DNA of 64,000 bases from Brevundimonas vesicularis (GTDB lineage: Bacteria > Pseudomonadota > Alphaproteobacteria > Caulobacterales > Caulobacteraceae), in NCBI RefSeq assembly GCF_027886425.1, contig NZ_CP115671.1:806001-870000 (forward strand), read 5' to 3'. The number at the start of each line of letters is the position of its first letter. The stretch's first letter is position 1. The notes under the pieces were generated by a model. That model saw only the letters and a list, made by a program, of their open reading frames with translations, did no database searches and had not been told where the DNA came from. A program made the translations under genes and the position numbers. Shown here in pieces: positions 42,289 to 50,444 of the stretch.

Positions 42289-43440
42289 ATGAAGCTTAAA
42301 CTTCTCGCCTCTGTCGCCGCAGCCGGGCTGTTCGCAGCCGGCGCCGCATCGGCAGAACCCAATGGCTGGTACGGCGCCATCGACGCCGGCTACCACATGA
42401 TCGACGATATCAACGCTGAATCGTCCACGACCGGCGCCAACTGGAACTGGGAAGTGAACGACGGCTGGGCAGCGTTCGCTCGCCTCGGCTACCGCTTCAA
42501 CCCGAACTGGCGCGTTGAACTGGAAGGCGGCTACCGCTCGGGCGACATCGGCAAGGTTCGCGCCGTCACCGGCACGCAAGGCCTGTGCAACCTGACCCCG
42601 GCGACGGGCGGCTGCTTCTCGCCCGAAGGCGACATCGAATCCGCCACCCTGATGGCCAACGTCATCTATGACTTCGGCTTCGAATACTGGGGCGTTCGTC
42701 CGTTCGTCGGCCTCGGCGCCGGTGTGAACCGCGTCGACACCAACACGATCGGCGCTCTGCGCGCCAACCGTCTGGCCACCTTCGCCGCCGACGACACCTC
42801 GACCAAGTTCGCCGCTCAGGCGATCGCGGGTCTGGCCTGGGCCATCGGCGACCGCGCCAACATCGACCTGACCTACCGCTACCTGACGGGCGACGCAAAC
42901 TTCGCCTCGACGACGGCCGGCACGGGCGTGGGCGCCACGCAGTTCGGCGAATGGGACGGCGACTACGACCAGTCGCACACCGTGACCCTGGGTCTGCGCT
43001 ATAGCTTCGGTGCGGAAGATGCTCCGCCGCCGCCGCCTCCCCCGCCGCCGCCGCCGCCTCCGCCCCCGCCCCCGCCCCCGCCCCCGCCGGTCGCTCAGAC
43101 CCCGGTAGCTCGCCAGTTCGTCGTCTACTTCGACTGGGATCGTTCGGACCTGACCGCAGAAGCCCGTTCGGTGGTGACGCAGGCCGCCAACTACGCCAAG
43201 TCGGGTCGTCCGACGCGCGTCCTGATCGTCGGCTACACCGACACCTCGGGTTCGGCCGCGTATAACCTGGGTCTGTCCAACCGCCGTTCGCGCACCGTCG
43301 CGGACGCCCTGGTTGCTCAAGGCGTCAACGGCGGCGTGATCGCCCTCGACGGCAAGGGCGAAACCAACTTGGCCAAGCCGACCGCCGACGGTGTGCGCGA
43401 ACCGCTCAACCGCCGCGCGACCATCGACATCAACTTCTAA
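42289..43440 (+). CDS. OmpA family outer-membrane protein with a 22-proline linker
   Basis: A 383-residue outer-membrane protein. Signal peptide MKLKLLASVAAAGLFAAGAASA; an eight-strand beta-barrel (about residues 24-243) beginning GWYGAIDAGYHMIDDI and ending HTVTLGLRYSFG; a linker of 22 consecutive prolines at 43024-43089; then the peptidoglycan-binding OmpA domain with YFDWDRSDLT, GYTDTSGSAAYNLGLSNRR and NRRATIDINF. The linker uses mixed CCG/CCC/CCT codons and would need EF-P to be translated efficiently. The ribosome site GAGGAAGCT precedes the ATG. Codon choice is that of a highly expressed gene. Function: tethering the outer membrane to the wall. Confidence 0.95.
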   Translation: MKLKLLASVAAAGLFAAGAASAEPNGWYGAIDAGYHMIDDINAESSTTGANWNWEVNDGWAAFARLGYRFNPNWRVELEGGYRSGDIGKVRAVTGTQGLCNLTPATGGCFSPEGDIESATLMANVIYDFGFEYWGVRPFVGLGAGVNRVDTNTIGALRANRLATFAADDTSTKFAAQAIAGLAWAIGDRANIDLTYRYLTGDANFASTTAGTGVGATQFGEWDGDYDQSHTVTLGLRYSFGAEDAPPPPPPPPPPPPPPPPPPPPPPVAQTPVARQFVVYFDWDRSDLTAEARSVVTQAANYAKSGRPTRVLIVGYTDTSGSAAYNLGLSNRRSRTVADALVAQGVNGGVIALDGKGETNLAKPTADGVREPLNRRATIDINF

Positions 43441-43721
43441 GACTTTTCGGTCAGTGGTTGAGGTCACTCAATCACCGATCCGCGACGCATAAAGCCGTCG
43501 TTTCAAAGACATCGAGCCGTCGTCGCCGTCAAGGTGGCGGCGGCTTCGCTGGTAAAAGCAACGTTTAAATCGCCACGTTTCAGAATCTTTGAACTTGGGG
43601 TATTTTTCATTGATCGTAAAAGTTGGTCACGACAAAAGGGCAACATGCTTTTTTTGGACAAACTCTTCGGTTGCAACGGCCGCGCCAAACCGCTTTCTAG
43701 TCCACCATTGTATGAGTGGGC
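43441..43721. other. Intergenic region downstream of ompA with two hairpins
   Basis: A 281-bp stretch with no supported gene. Two stem-loops follow the OmpA stop: nine pairs GTGGTTGAG/CTCAATCAC near 43453-43475 and twelve pairs (with G-T wobbles) at 43516-43527/43533-43544. Neither has a T-run, so they may protect the ompA mRNA 3' end rather than terminate. The second half is markedly AT-rich and probably carries the promoter of the next gene. Confidence 0.45.
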
Positions 43722-45086
43722 ATGATGGCGGACGTGCGTTCGTCTTCTAGAGTTCTGTCAGCGCGACGGCGTTGGCGCTATCGATTAAGGGCAGATTACT
43801 TTCGGCCGAGCGTATCTCTGCGACTGCGTTCAGCGGTGCTTTCCGACCCAGCGGTCATTGCTGCCTTCCCCGCAAAATGGCAAGGCGGTCAATACCGCCT
43901 ATCCGGCCGCAGGTTCCTGATCGTTTCGGCCCCCTTCGGATCGTTCGGAGTCGCATTAGCCTCGGTGCTCGAGGCGCGCGGCGCGCTCGTCAATCGCATG
44001 ATCTTTAACGCCGGCGATGCGATGAACTGGCGAAGACCAGGTGGACTGGTGTTCAAGGGGACGGCGAAATCCTGGACCGATCGCCTAGCACGTATTGCCG
44101 ACAATTTCAGCGACGTTATCGTCTTTGGCGAGGTCGGAGCCTACAACCGTGCGGTACTTGACGCAGCTGAAAGCTTGAGCGCGCGTATTTGGGTCTTGGA
44201 AAACGGTTATTTTCGTCCTGATTGGGTGACAGTTGAGCGCGACGGCGTAAACGGTTCTAGTGCGCTGCCAAGATTCCGCGACGGCTATCCTGAACCGGCG
44301 CCGAAGCTGCCTCAGCCAGTCGCGGTCGGGAAAATACTACCTTATCACGTCGCCAACATCAGCGCCTATCATACGGTGCAGGTCGCTGGGAAAATGTTCT
44401 TTCCCAACTATACAGCGCCGTATGTCTTTTCACCGCTCAAACAGTGCCTGGGCCATATCCGACGCTACGTCAGTCTTGCGTTCCGCCGGCCTGAGAACTG
44501 CGATGCCGACATCATCAGGGCCAAGGGCAAGTTTTTCATCGCCTGCCTGCAACGGGAGGGCGATGCGCAACTGCTGCGTTATTCTCGATATACCGACAAT
44601 CGCGCTTTCCTGACCGCCATCATCGCCAGCTTTGCTGCGAATGCATCGCCGAAGACGCGGTTGGCGGTCAAGAACCATCCCCTAGACCCCGGTTTGGTCA
44701 ATCTGCGCGCAGTCACAATGCGGCTTGCCCGAGAATATGGCCTAGAGGGTCGTGTGGATTTCATCGACGGCGGCAATCTAGCCTCGCTTTGCCGCGCATC
44801 GATGGGCATGGTCGTCAACAACTCCAGCGCCGCGTTGTCGGCGCTGGGCTTCCACACGCCGGTCAAGGTTCTGGGCAACGCCTTCTTTGACTTCGAGGGG
44901 CTGACTGACCAGAAACCGCTGGATGCTTTCTGGTGCGCACCCGATGCGCCGGACAGCGACCTGTTCATACGTTTCCGCGCGCATGTGATCGCCCAGAGCC
45001 AAGTGAACGGCAATTATCATGAGCCGCACGCCATCGTGCCAACGGCGAATGGCATCGCGGACATTTTTGAGCGGGCGTCAGCCTAG
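43722..45086 (+). CDS. KpsS-like capsular polysaccharide protein
   Basis: A 454-residue cytosolic protein of the Capsule_synth (KpsS/LipB) family, which makes or exports the Kdo linker of group 2 capsules. Diagnostic parts are FSDVIVFGEVGAYNRAVLDAA, IWVLENGYFRPDWVTVERDGVN and, in the second half, LAVKNHPLDPGL, with FIDGGNLASLCRASMGMVVNNSSAALSAL (in pieces). No other capsule gene is nearby. Third codon positions are clearly less GC-rich than elsewhere in the window, and the upstream gap is AT-rich, suggesting horizontal acquisition. The start is uncertain: ATG at 43722, ATG at 43725 or GTG at 43716, all with weak ribosome sites. Confidence 0.8.
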   Translation: MMADVRSSSRVLSARRRWRYRLRADYFRPSVSLRLRSAVLSDPAVIAAFPAKWQGGQYRLSGRRFLIVSAPFGSFGVALASVLEARGALVNRMIFNAGDAMNWRRPGGLVFKGTAKSWTDRLARIADNFSDVIVFGEVGAYNRAVLDAAESLSARIWVLENGYFRPDWVTVERDGVNGSSALPRFRDGYPEPAPKLPQPVAVGKILPYHVANISAYHTVQVAGKMFFPNYTAPYVFSPLKQCLGHIRRYVSLAFRRPENCDADIIRAKGKFFIACLQREGDAQLLRYSRYTDNRAFLTAIIASFAANASPKTRLAVKNHPLDPGLVNLRAVTMRLAREYGLEGRVDFIDGGNLASLCRASMGMVVNNSSAALSALGFHTPVKVLGNAFFDFEGLTDQKPLDAFWCAPDAPDSDLFIRFRAHVIAQSQVNGNYHEPHAIVPTANGIADIFERASA

Positions 45087-45126
45087 CCCAGCCCCCAAGG
45101 TGTGGCGCCCAGACCACCCTCTGTCT

Positions 45127-45155
45127 CTGTCATATTGTTGTTACATAACTGTCGC
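45127..45155 (+). promoter_or_regulatory. Candidate Pho box upstream of the TonB-dependent receptor
   Basis: Three seven-base units spaced exactly 11 bp apart: CTGTCAT (45127-45133), TTGTTAC (45138-45144) and CTGTCGC (45149-45155), separated by attg and ataa. The Pho box consensus is repeated CTGTCAT units with 4-bp A/T-rich spacers. The first unit is perfect, the third matches 5 of 7 and the middle 4 of 7. It lies 104 bp before the receptor start. Confidence 0.55.
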
Positions 45156-45202
45156 CCAAGATTTCAACATCGGCCCTAGAGGGGGGCTGGATTGCGACAG
45201 GC

Positions 45203-45244
45203 GATGGACGTCTGCCGCCAAAAAGGCCGTCGGCGCCGTCCATC
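45203..45244 (+). promoter_or_regulatory. Leader hairpin directly before the receptor ribosome site
   Basis: An eight-base-pair perfect stem GATGGACG (45203-45210) / CGTCCATC (45237-45244) encloses a smaller GCCG/CGGC hairpin. The Shine-Dalgarno GGGGA (45246-45250) follows immediately and the ATG is at 45259, so the fold could affect ribosome access or mRNA stability. Confidence 0.45.
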
Positions 45245-45258
45245 TGGGGATAGATGTA

Positions 45259-47619
45259 ATGATTACTCGTAAAAGCCTTATCTGGGCGACCACCGCCCTT
45301 GCCGGCTCGCTGGCCTTCGCCGGCGCCGCCTCCGCTCAGTCGACCGGTACGGAAGCGACCGAACTGGACCAGGTCGTTGTCACCGGCCAGCGTGGACCGC
45401 GCTCGATCGACGGCGCGATCGTCGCCGAGACGGTCGCGAAGTCGCGGGCATCGATCACCGAAGAGTACATCTCGACCCAGGCGCCGGGACAGACGATTCT
45501 CAACTCGATCAATCTGTTGCCGGGCGTGAACTTCACCAACAATGACGCCTTCGGCTCTTCGGGCGGCGATCTCACGATCCGCGGCTTCGACTCGGCGCGT
45601 ATCTCGCTGACTCAAGACGGCGTTCCGCTAAACGACACCGGCAACTACGCCATCTATTCCAACCAGCAGCTGGATCCGGAACTGATCAGCCGGGCGACTG
45701 TCAACCTCGGTACCACCGATGTCGATAGCCCGACGGCTTCTGCCACAGGCGGCACGGTCAACTATTCCACGCGTCGTCCCGAGCAGGAGTTCGGCGTCAT
45801 TCTGCAGCCGTCGATTGGCGAAACCGGCTACCGCCGCTTTTTCGGCTTGGTCGACACGGGCGCATTCGGCCCTTGGGGCACGACTGCCTGGTTCTCGGCT
45901 TCGAAGACCGCGTATGACCACTTCATTGGTGCCGGCGGTGTCGACAAGACCCAATACAACGCGCGTATCTATCAGCCGCTCGGCGACAACGGCGACTTCC
46001 TCTCGCTGACCGCCAACTACAACGAAAACCGCAACAGCTTCATCGCCCGCAAAACGCTGGCTCAGTTCAACGCCGGGACGGCCTATGAGTCGGGCAATAC
46101 GCTTCCGTCTGCTCTGACGAACATCAACCCCTCGAACACGGGCAACATCCGCGGGGCTTCGCGCTTTACTCTGCGCGACAATCTGGTTCTGACCATCGAC
46201 CCGTCCTTCCAGTACGTGCTGGCGCACGGCGGCGGCACTCAAACCATGAGCGAAACCGACCCGCAGCTGATCGGCAACTCCACGGCAGCCGGCGTCGATC
46301 TGAATCGCGACGGCGTTATCAATGGCGCCACGCGGGTCACCCTGTTCCGCCCCAACATCACCAACACGCACCGTTACGCTCTAACCAGCTCGCTGATCTG
46401 GGACATTAACGATGACAACCGTCTGCGCCTCGCCTACACCTACGACAATGGTCGTCACCGTCAGACGGGCCAGTTCGGCTACATCGACGCCAACGGCAAG
46501 CCGGAAGATCCCTTCGCCGGCCGTAACGGCACGCCGGTCAATCTGCCGGACGGCACTATTTTGCGCCGCCGCGACCGCCTGTCCTACGCCAAGCTGAATC
46601 AGATCGCTGCTGAATACCGCGGCAACTTCTTCAACGACGCGATCAGCCTAGACCTCGGCGTTCGTGCGCCGTACTTCGATCGCGAGCTGAACAACTACTG
46701 CTATCAGCGCGACACTTTTAACGCCTACTGCACCACCGAGGCGGGCACGCCGGTCGCCGGTACGGACCTCGTCACGTTCCCGGCCTCCTCGATGAACAGC
46801 AGCGCAGCGAACCGCTACGGCAAGCCGCGTTCGTTCGAGAAGAAGTATGACGCGGTTCTGCCGAACGGTGGCGTGACTTGGCGCTTCGCCGACCACAACT
46901 CGGTCTATGCCAGCTACGCCGAAGGTTTCTCCGCGCCGCGCACCGACGACCTCTATGACGTGGTCGATGTGAACCCGGAACCGGAACGCACCAAGTCCTA
47001 CGACCTCGGTTATCGGTATCAAGCCGCCGGCTTGATCGGCTCGATCGCTGCTTGGAAGACGGATTACTCCAACCGCATCGTCCGCACCTTCGACGAAGCC
47101 GCCGGCCTGTTTCTGACCCGCAACGTGGGTGACGTGACGCTTCAAGGCTTCGATGGCCAACTGGGCTGGTCGCCGTTCGACAAGTTCAACATCACCGGCT
47201 CCGTGACCTATACGGACAGCGAAGTGAAGAACGACCTGCCTAACGGCGTGGTGAACGGCGTTCCCGTCTTCATCCAGACCGCTGGCAACCGTCTGGTGGA
47301 AACGCCGGAGTGGCAATACGGCATGCGGGTCGCCTACTCGGTCGGTCCGTTCGACCTGGGCCTGCAAGGCAAATACGTTGGTGAGCGGTTCTCCAACGAC
47401 ATCAACACCGAAGTGGCGCCCGACTACACGACGTTTGATCTCGACGTTCGTTACAACCTGGCCAGCCTCGGCAATGGCGGTTCTTACATCCAGTTCAACG
47501 TCATCAATCTGTTCGACGAAGAATACCTCGCGGATATCTCGACCTCGACCACCGGTTCGGCCAGCTATCAGCTGGGCGCCCCCCGCACGGCGATGGTCAC
47601 CCTGCGCGCTTCCTTCTAA
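45259..47619 (+). CDS. TonB-dependent outer-membrane receptor
   Basis: A 786-residue energy-coupled outer-membrane importer. Signal peptide ends near GAASAQ; the TonB-box region is ELDQVVVTGQR; the plug domain (about residues 45-165) contains LLPGVNFTNNDAFGSSGGDLTIRGF in two parts; the barrel ends with an aromatic residue (MVTLRASF). The YASYAEGFSAPRTDDLYD and FNVINLFDEEYL blocks are standard. The start at 45259 was chosen because the frame upstream of it overlaps the capsule gene. No ligand can be inferred from sequence alone, but the candidate Pho box suggests induction on phosphate starvation. A strong terminator follows. Confidence 0.93.
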   Translation: MITRKSLIWATTALAGSLAFAGAASAQSTGTEATELDQVVVTGQRGPRSIDGAIVAETVAKSRASITEEYISTQAPGQTILNSINLLPGVNFTNNDAFGSSGGDLTIRGFDSARISLTQDGVPLNDTGNYAIYSNQQLDPELISRATVNLGTTDVDSPTASATGGTVNYSTRRPEQEFGVILQPSIGETGYRRFFGLVDTGAFGPWGTTAWFSASKTAYDHFIGAGGVDKTQYNARIYQPLGDNGDFLSLTANYNENRNSFIARKTLAQFNAGTAYESGNTLPSALTNINPSNTGNIRGASRFTLRDNLVLTIDPSFQYVLAHGGGTQTMSETDPQLIGNSTAAGVDLNRDGVINGATRVTLFRPNITNTHRYALTSSLIWDINDDNRLRLAYTYDNGRHRQTGQFGYIDANGKPEDPFAGRNGTPVNLPDGTILRRRDRLSYAKLNQIAAEYRGNFFNDAISLDLGVRAPYFDRELNNYCYQRDTFNAYCTTEAGTPVAGTDLVTFPASSMNSSAANRYGKPRSFEKKYDAVLPNGGVTWRFADHNSVYASYAEGFSAPRTDDLYDVVDVNPEPERTKSYDLGYRYQAAGLIGSIAAWKTDYSNRIVRTFDEAAGLFLTRNVGDVTLQGFDGQLGWSPFDKFNITGSVTYTDSEVKNDLPNGVVNGVPVFIQTAGNRLVETPEWQYGMRVAYSVGPFDLGLQGKYVGERFSNDINTEVAPDYTTFDLDVRYNLASLGNGGSYIQFNVINLFDEEYLADISTSTTGSASYQLGAPRTAMVTLRASF

Positions 47620-47642
47620 GCGTACGTTCGACTCAAACGACG

Positions 47643-47673
47643 AAGGGCGGCCCGTTCGCGGGCCGCCCTTTTT
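47643..47673 (+). terminator. Rho-independent terminator of the TonB-dependent receptor
   Basis: A 12-bp perfect stem AAGGGCGGCCCG / CGGGCCGCCCTT with a TTCG tetraloop, extended by a T-run (TTTTT). It lies 24 bases after the receptor stop. Confidence 0.92.
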
Positions 47674-47751
47674 CGTGGCTGACGTTGAAGTCGGGGGCGC
47701 TTGGGGCCATATGGCGCGGCTCCCAGTTCGGCCCTTCTTGAGGACGCCCGC

Positions 47752-48771
47752 ATGACCGATCCGACTGCTGCCGCCATCCCCGCCGAATGGGCGCCGCACC
47801 GCGCCATGTGGGTGGGTTGGCCCAGCCATGCGGAATATTGGTTCGAGGCGCTGGAGCAGGCGCAGGACGAGGTCGAAGGGCTGGTGAGGGCTCTGGCCGG
47901 ACCGGGCCGCGAGCAGGTCAGGCTGATGGTCGGCAAGGCCGAGGCTCTGGCCGACGCCCAGGCGCGCTTTGCGGGCGTGGCGAATGTCGAGGTTGTGCCC
48001 GGCGAGTTCGGCGACGTCTGGCTGCGCGATACCGGGCCGATCTTTGGCGCGGGATCCAGGACGGCCGCCGCCTTCAAGTTCAACGGCTGGGGCGGGAAGT
48101 ACGACATGCCGGGCGACGACCTGGTCGCCGGCCAGATCGGCCGACATGCGGGCGTGGACCTGACCTGGAACGACTTTGTCATGGAGGGCGGGTCGCTGGA
48201 TCATGACGGGGAGGGGACCGTCCTGACCACGCGTCAATGCCTGCTGAACCCGAACCGCAATCCGGCCTGGAACCAGGATGAGGCCGTCGCGGCGGCGGCG
48301 CTGGAGAAGGCGGTCGGCGCCAAGGTCGTGGTGTGGTTGGGCGACGGTCTGCTCAACGATCACACCGACGGGCACGTCGATAACCTGGCGCGGTTCGTCG
48401 CGCCGGGCATGGTGGCCTGCCCGGTCGCCTGGGGGACGAACGACGTCAACGCCAACGTCTACGACGCGACGGCGCGCGATCTGGCGGCAGTAACGGATGC
48501 GGCGGGCCGTCGGCTGAAGGTCGTGCGCATCCCGTCGCCGGGCCTGGTGCTGGACGAGGACGAACGCCCGATCCCGGCCAGCCACATGAACTTCCTGATC
48601 GCCAACGGCGCCGTGATCGTTCCGACCTATGGCGATGCGCGCGCCGCCGACATGGCCTGTCAGGCGTTGAAGGACGCCTTCCCCGATCGTGAGATCATTC
48701 CGCTGCCGTCCAACGCCATTCTGACGGGCGGCGGCTCGTTCCACTGCATCTCCCAGCAGGAGCCCGCATGA
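47752..48771 (+). CDS. aguA: Agmatine deiminase AguA
   Basis: A 339-residue guanidino-modifying enzyme that converts agmatine to N-carbamoylputrescine. Conserved parts are WLRDTGPIF, DFVMEGGSLDHDGEGT, NDHTDGHVDNLARFV (catalytic histidine) and GGGSFHCISQQEP (catalytic cysteine). The ATG at 47752 has GAGGA upstream. Its stop overlaps the aguB start (ATGA), so the two steps of agmatine-to-putrescine conversion are coupled. Confidence 0.95.
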   Translation: MTDPTAAAIPAEWAPHRAMWVGWPSHAEYWFEALEQAQDEVEGLVRALAGPGREQVRLMVGKAEALADAQARFAGVANVEVVPGEFGDVWLRDTGPIFGAGSRTAAAFKFNGWGGKYDMPGDDLVAGQIGRHAGVDLTWNDFVMEGGSLDHDGEGTVLTTRQCLLNPNRNPAWNQDEAVAAAALEKAVGAKVVVWLGDGLLNDHTDGHVDNLARFVAPGMVACPVAWGTNDVNANVYDATARDLAAVTDAAGRRLKVVRIPSPGLVLDEDERPIPASHMNFLIANGAVIVPTYGDARAADMACQALKDAFPDREIIPLPSNAILTGGGSFHCISQQEPA

Positions 48772-49631
48772 CCCGCAACATCACCGTCGCCGGCATCCAG
48801 ACCTCGTATGGCGAGGACATGCAGGCGAACATCAACAAGACCATCGCCTTGGTGCGCGACGCGGCGGGGCAGGGCGCGCAGGTGATCCTGCCGTCGGAGC
48901 TGTTCCAGGGGCCGTATTTCTGCGTGTCGCAGGAAGAGCACTGGTTCGCCCAGGCCTATGAGTGGCGCGAGCATCCGTGTGTTGTAGCCATGGCGCCGGT
49001 CGCCAAGGAACTGGGCGTGGCCATTCCGGTTTCGATCTTCGAGAAGGACGGGCCGCAGTATTACAACTCGCTGGTCATGCTGGACGCCGACGGCGAGGCG
49101 CTGGGCGTCTATCGCAAGAGCCATATCCCCGACGGCCCCGGCTATCAGGAGAAATACTATTTCCGGCCGGGCGACACGGGCTTCAAGGTCTGGAAGACGC
49201 GCTTCGGCAAGGTCGGGGTCGGCATCTGCTGGGACCAGTGGTTCCCGGAAGCGGCGCGGGCGATGATGCTGATGGGCGCCGATGTGCTGATGTATCCGAC
49301 CGCCATCGGCACCGAGCCGCATGATGCGACCCTGCACACGGCCGAGCCGTGGCGGCGGGCCATGCAGGGCCACGCGGTGTCCAACGCCGTGCCGGTCGTC
49401 GGCGCCAACCGGATCGGTCATGAGCGCGTGACCGAGGTCGGCCAGACCTTCTACGGCCATTCCTTTATCGCCGATCAGCAGGGCGAACTGGTCGAGCAAC
49501 TGGGCGCTGAGGAGGATGGGGTGCTGGTGCACCGCTTCGATCTGGACGAGCTGGACAAATACCGCGCGGCCTGGGGCTTCTTCCGCGATCGCCGGACGGA
49601 CCTGTACGGAGCGCTGACGGGCAAGGGCTGA
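48768..49631 (+). CDS. aguB: N-carbamoylputrescine amidase AguB
   Basis: A 287-residue nitrilase-superfamily amidase that cleaves N-carbamoylputrescine to putrescine, CO2 and ammonia. The Glu-Lys-Cys triad is in VILPSELFQGPYF, VYRKSHIPDGPGY and GVGICWDQWFPEAAR. The IPDGPGYQEKYYF and EPHDATLHTAEPW segments are specific for this branch. The start overlaps aguA by four bases. Together they provide the agmatine route to polyamines. Confidence 0.96.
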   Translation: MTRNITVAGIQTSYGEDMQANINKTIALVRDAAGQGAQVILPSELFQGPYFCVSQEEHWFAQAYEWREHPCVVAMAPVAKELGVAIPVSIFEKDGPQYYNSLVMLDADGEALGVYRKSHIPDGPGYQEKYYFRPGDTGFKVWKTRFGKVGVGICWDQWFPEAARAMMLMGADVLMYPTAIGTEPHDATLHTAEPWRRAMQGHAVSNAVPVVGANRIGHERVTEVGQTFYGHSFIADQQGELVEQLGAEEDGVLVHRFDLDELDKYRAAWGFFRDRRTDLYGALTGKG

Positions 49632-49632
49632 T

Positions 49633-50373
49633 TTAGCCCCGCATCGCCTCGACCGCTGCGACCAGTCGGTCGAGGTCCGCCGGCGACGAAAGCCGGTGAT
49701 CGCCGCCCTCGATCAGGTCCAGGCGCACGTCGCCGCCGGTCAACCGTTCGACCAGCTCGACCTGATGTCGCCAGGGCACGACGTCGTCGGCGCGGCCTTG
49801 CAGGATGTGAACCGGCGCGGCGACGTCGATCACGCCGTCCAGCAGCAGCCAGTCGCGCGCCTCCTCGAACATGTGCCGCGTCAGGACGTATTCGCCCAGC
49901 CCTTCCTCGACGATCAGGGTCTCGCCCTCGCGCAGGATGGCCTGACGCTCGTGGTCCGCCAGGCCGGGCCACATCAGCCGCTCGGTGAAGTCCTGGGCCG
50001 GATTGACCAGGACCATGCCCTTGATCCGGTCCGGCCGCGCGAGGGTCGCCAGCAGCGAGACCCAGCCGCCCATCGAGGAGCCGACCGGAATGACCGGGCC
50101 GGACAGGCTATCGATCAGGGCGATGGCGTCCTCGCGCCAGCGGCCGATGGTAGCCTGTCTCCAGTCGCCGGTGGACTGGCCATGGGCGAAATGGTCGTAG
50201 CGGACGAAGTTCCAGCCGCGTTCGCGTGCGGCGACGTCCAGGGCCAGGGCCTTGGTCCCCTCCATGTCCGAACGAAAGCCGCCCACCCAGATCACGGTCG
50301 GGCCGCCGCCTTCGACGCGTTTGAAGGCCAGGGTTTCGCCATCGGGGCGGGACAGGTGCTGGATGTCGGTCAT
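49633..50373 (-). CDS. Alpha/beta hydrolase (ABHD10-like)
   Basis: A 246-residue soluble hydrolase. WVGGFRSDMEGTKA, with the oxyanion glycine, precedes the nucleophile elbow IPVGSSMGGWVSLL; the acid is in LQGRADDVVPW and the histidine in IEGGDHRLSSP. This pattern is typical of the bacterial group related to the ABHD10 palmitoyl-protein thioesterase. It converges on aguB and diverges from a GT9 gene. The ATG ending at 50373 (MTDIQHLSRPDGE) matches the family; the longer frame does not. Confidence 0.83.
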   Translation of the reverse strand: MTDIQHLSRPDGETLAFKRVEGGGPTVIWVGGFRSDMEGTKALALDVAARERGWNFVRYDHFAHGQSTGDWRQATIGRWREDAIALIDSLSGPVIPVGSSMGGWVSLLATLARPDRIKGMVLVNPAQDFTERLMWPGLADHERQAILREGETLIVEEGLGEYVLTRHMFEEARDWLLLDGVIDVAAPVHILQGRADDVVPWRHQVELVERLTGGDVRLDLIEGGDHRLSSPADLDRLVAAVEAMRG

Positions 50374-50444
50374 GGCGCCGTTCTGCCCGGACTTTCCGCC
50401 GTCGTCACCCTTGACCGCGACGCGCGATGGCGGAACACAGACCC

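Noticed and set aside
43024..43089. CCG/CCC tandem tract as a possible microsatellite or CRISPR-like repeat
   Set aside because: It encodes the proline linker of OmpA in frame; no spacers or repeats of CRISPR type occur in the window.
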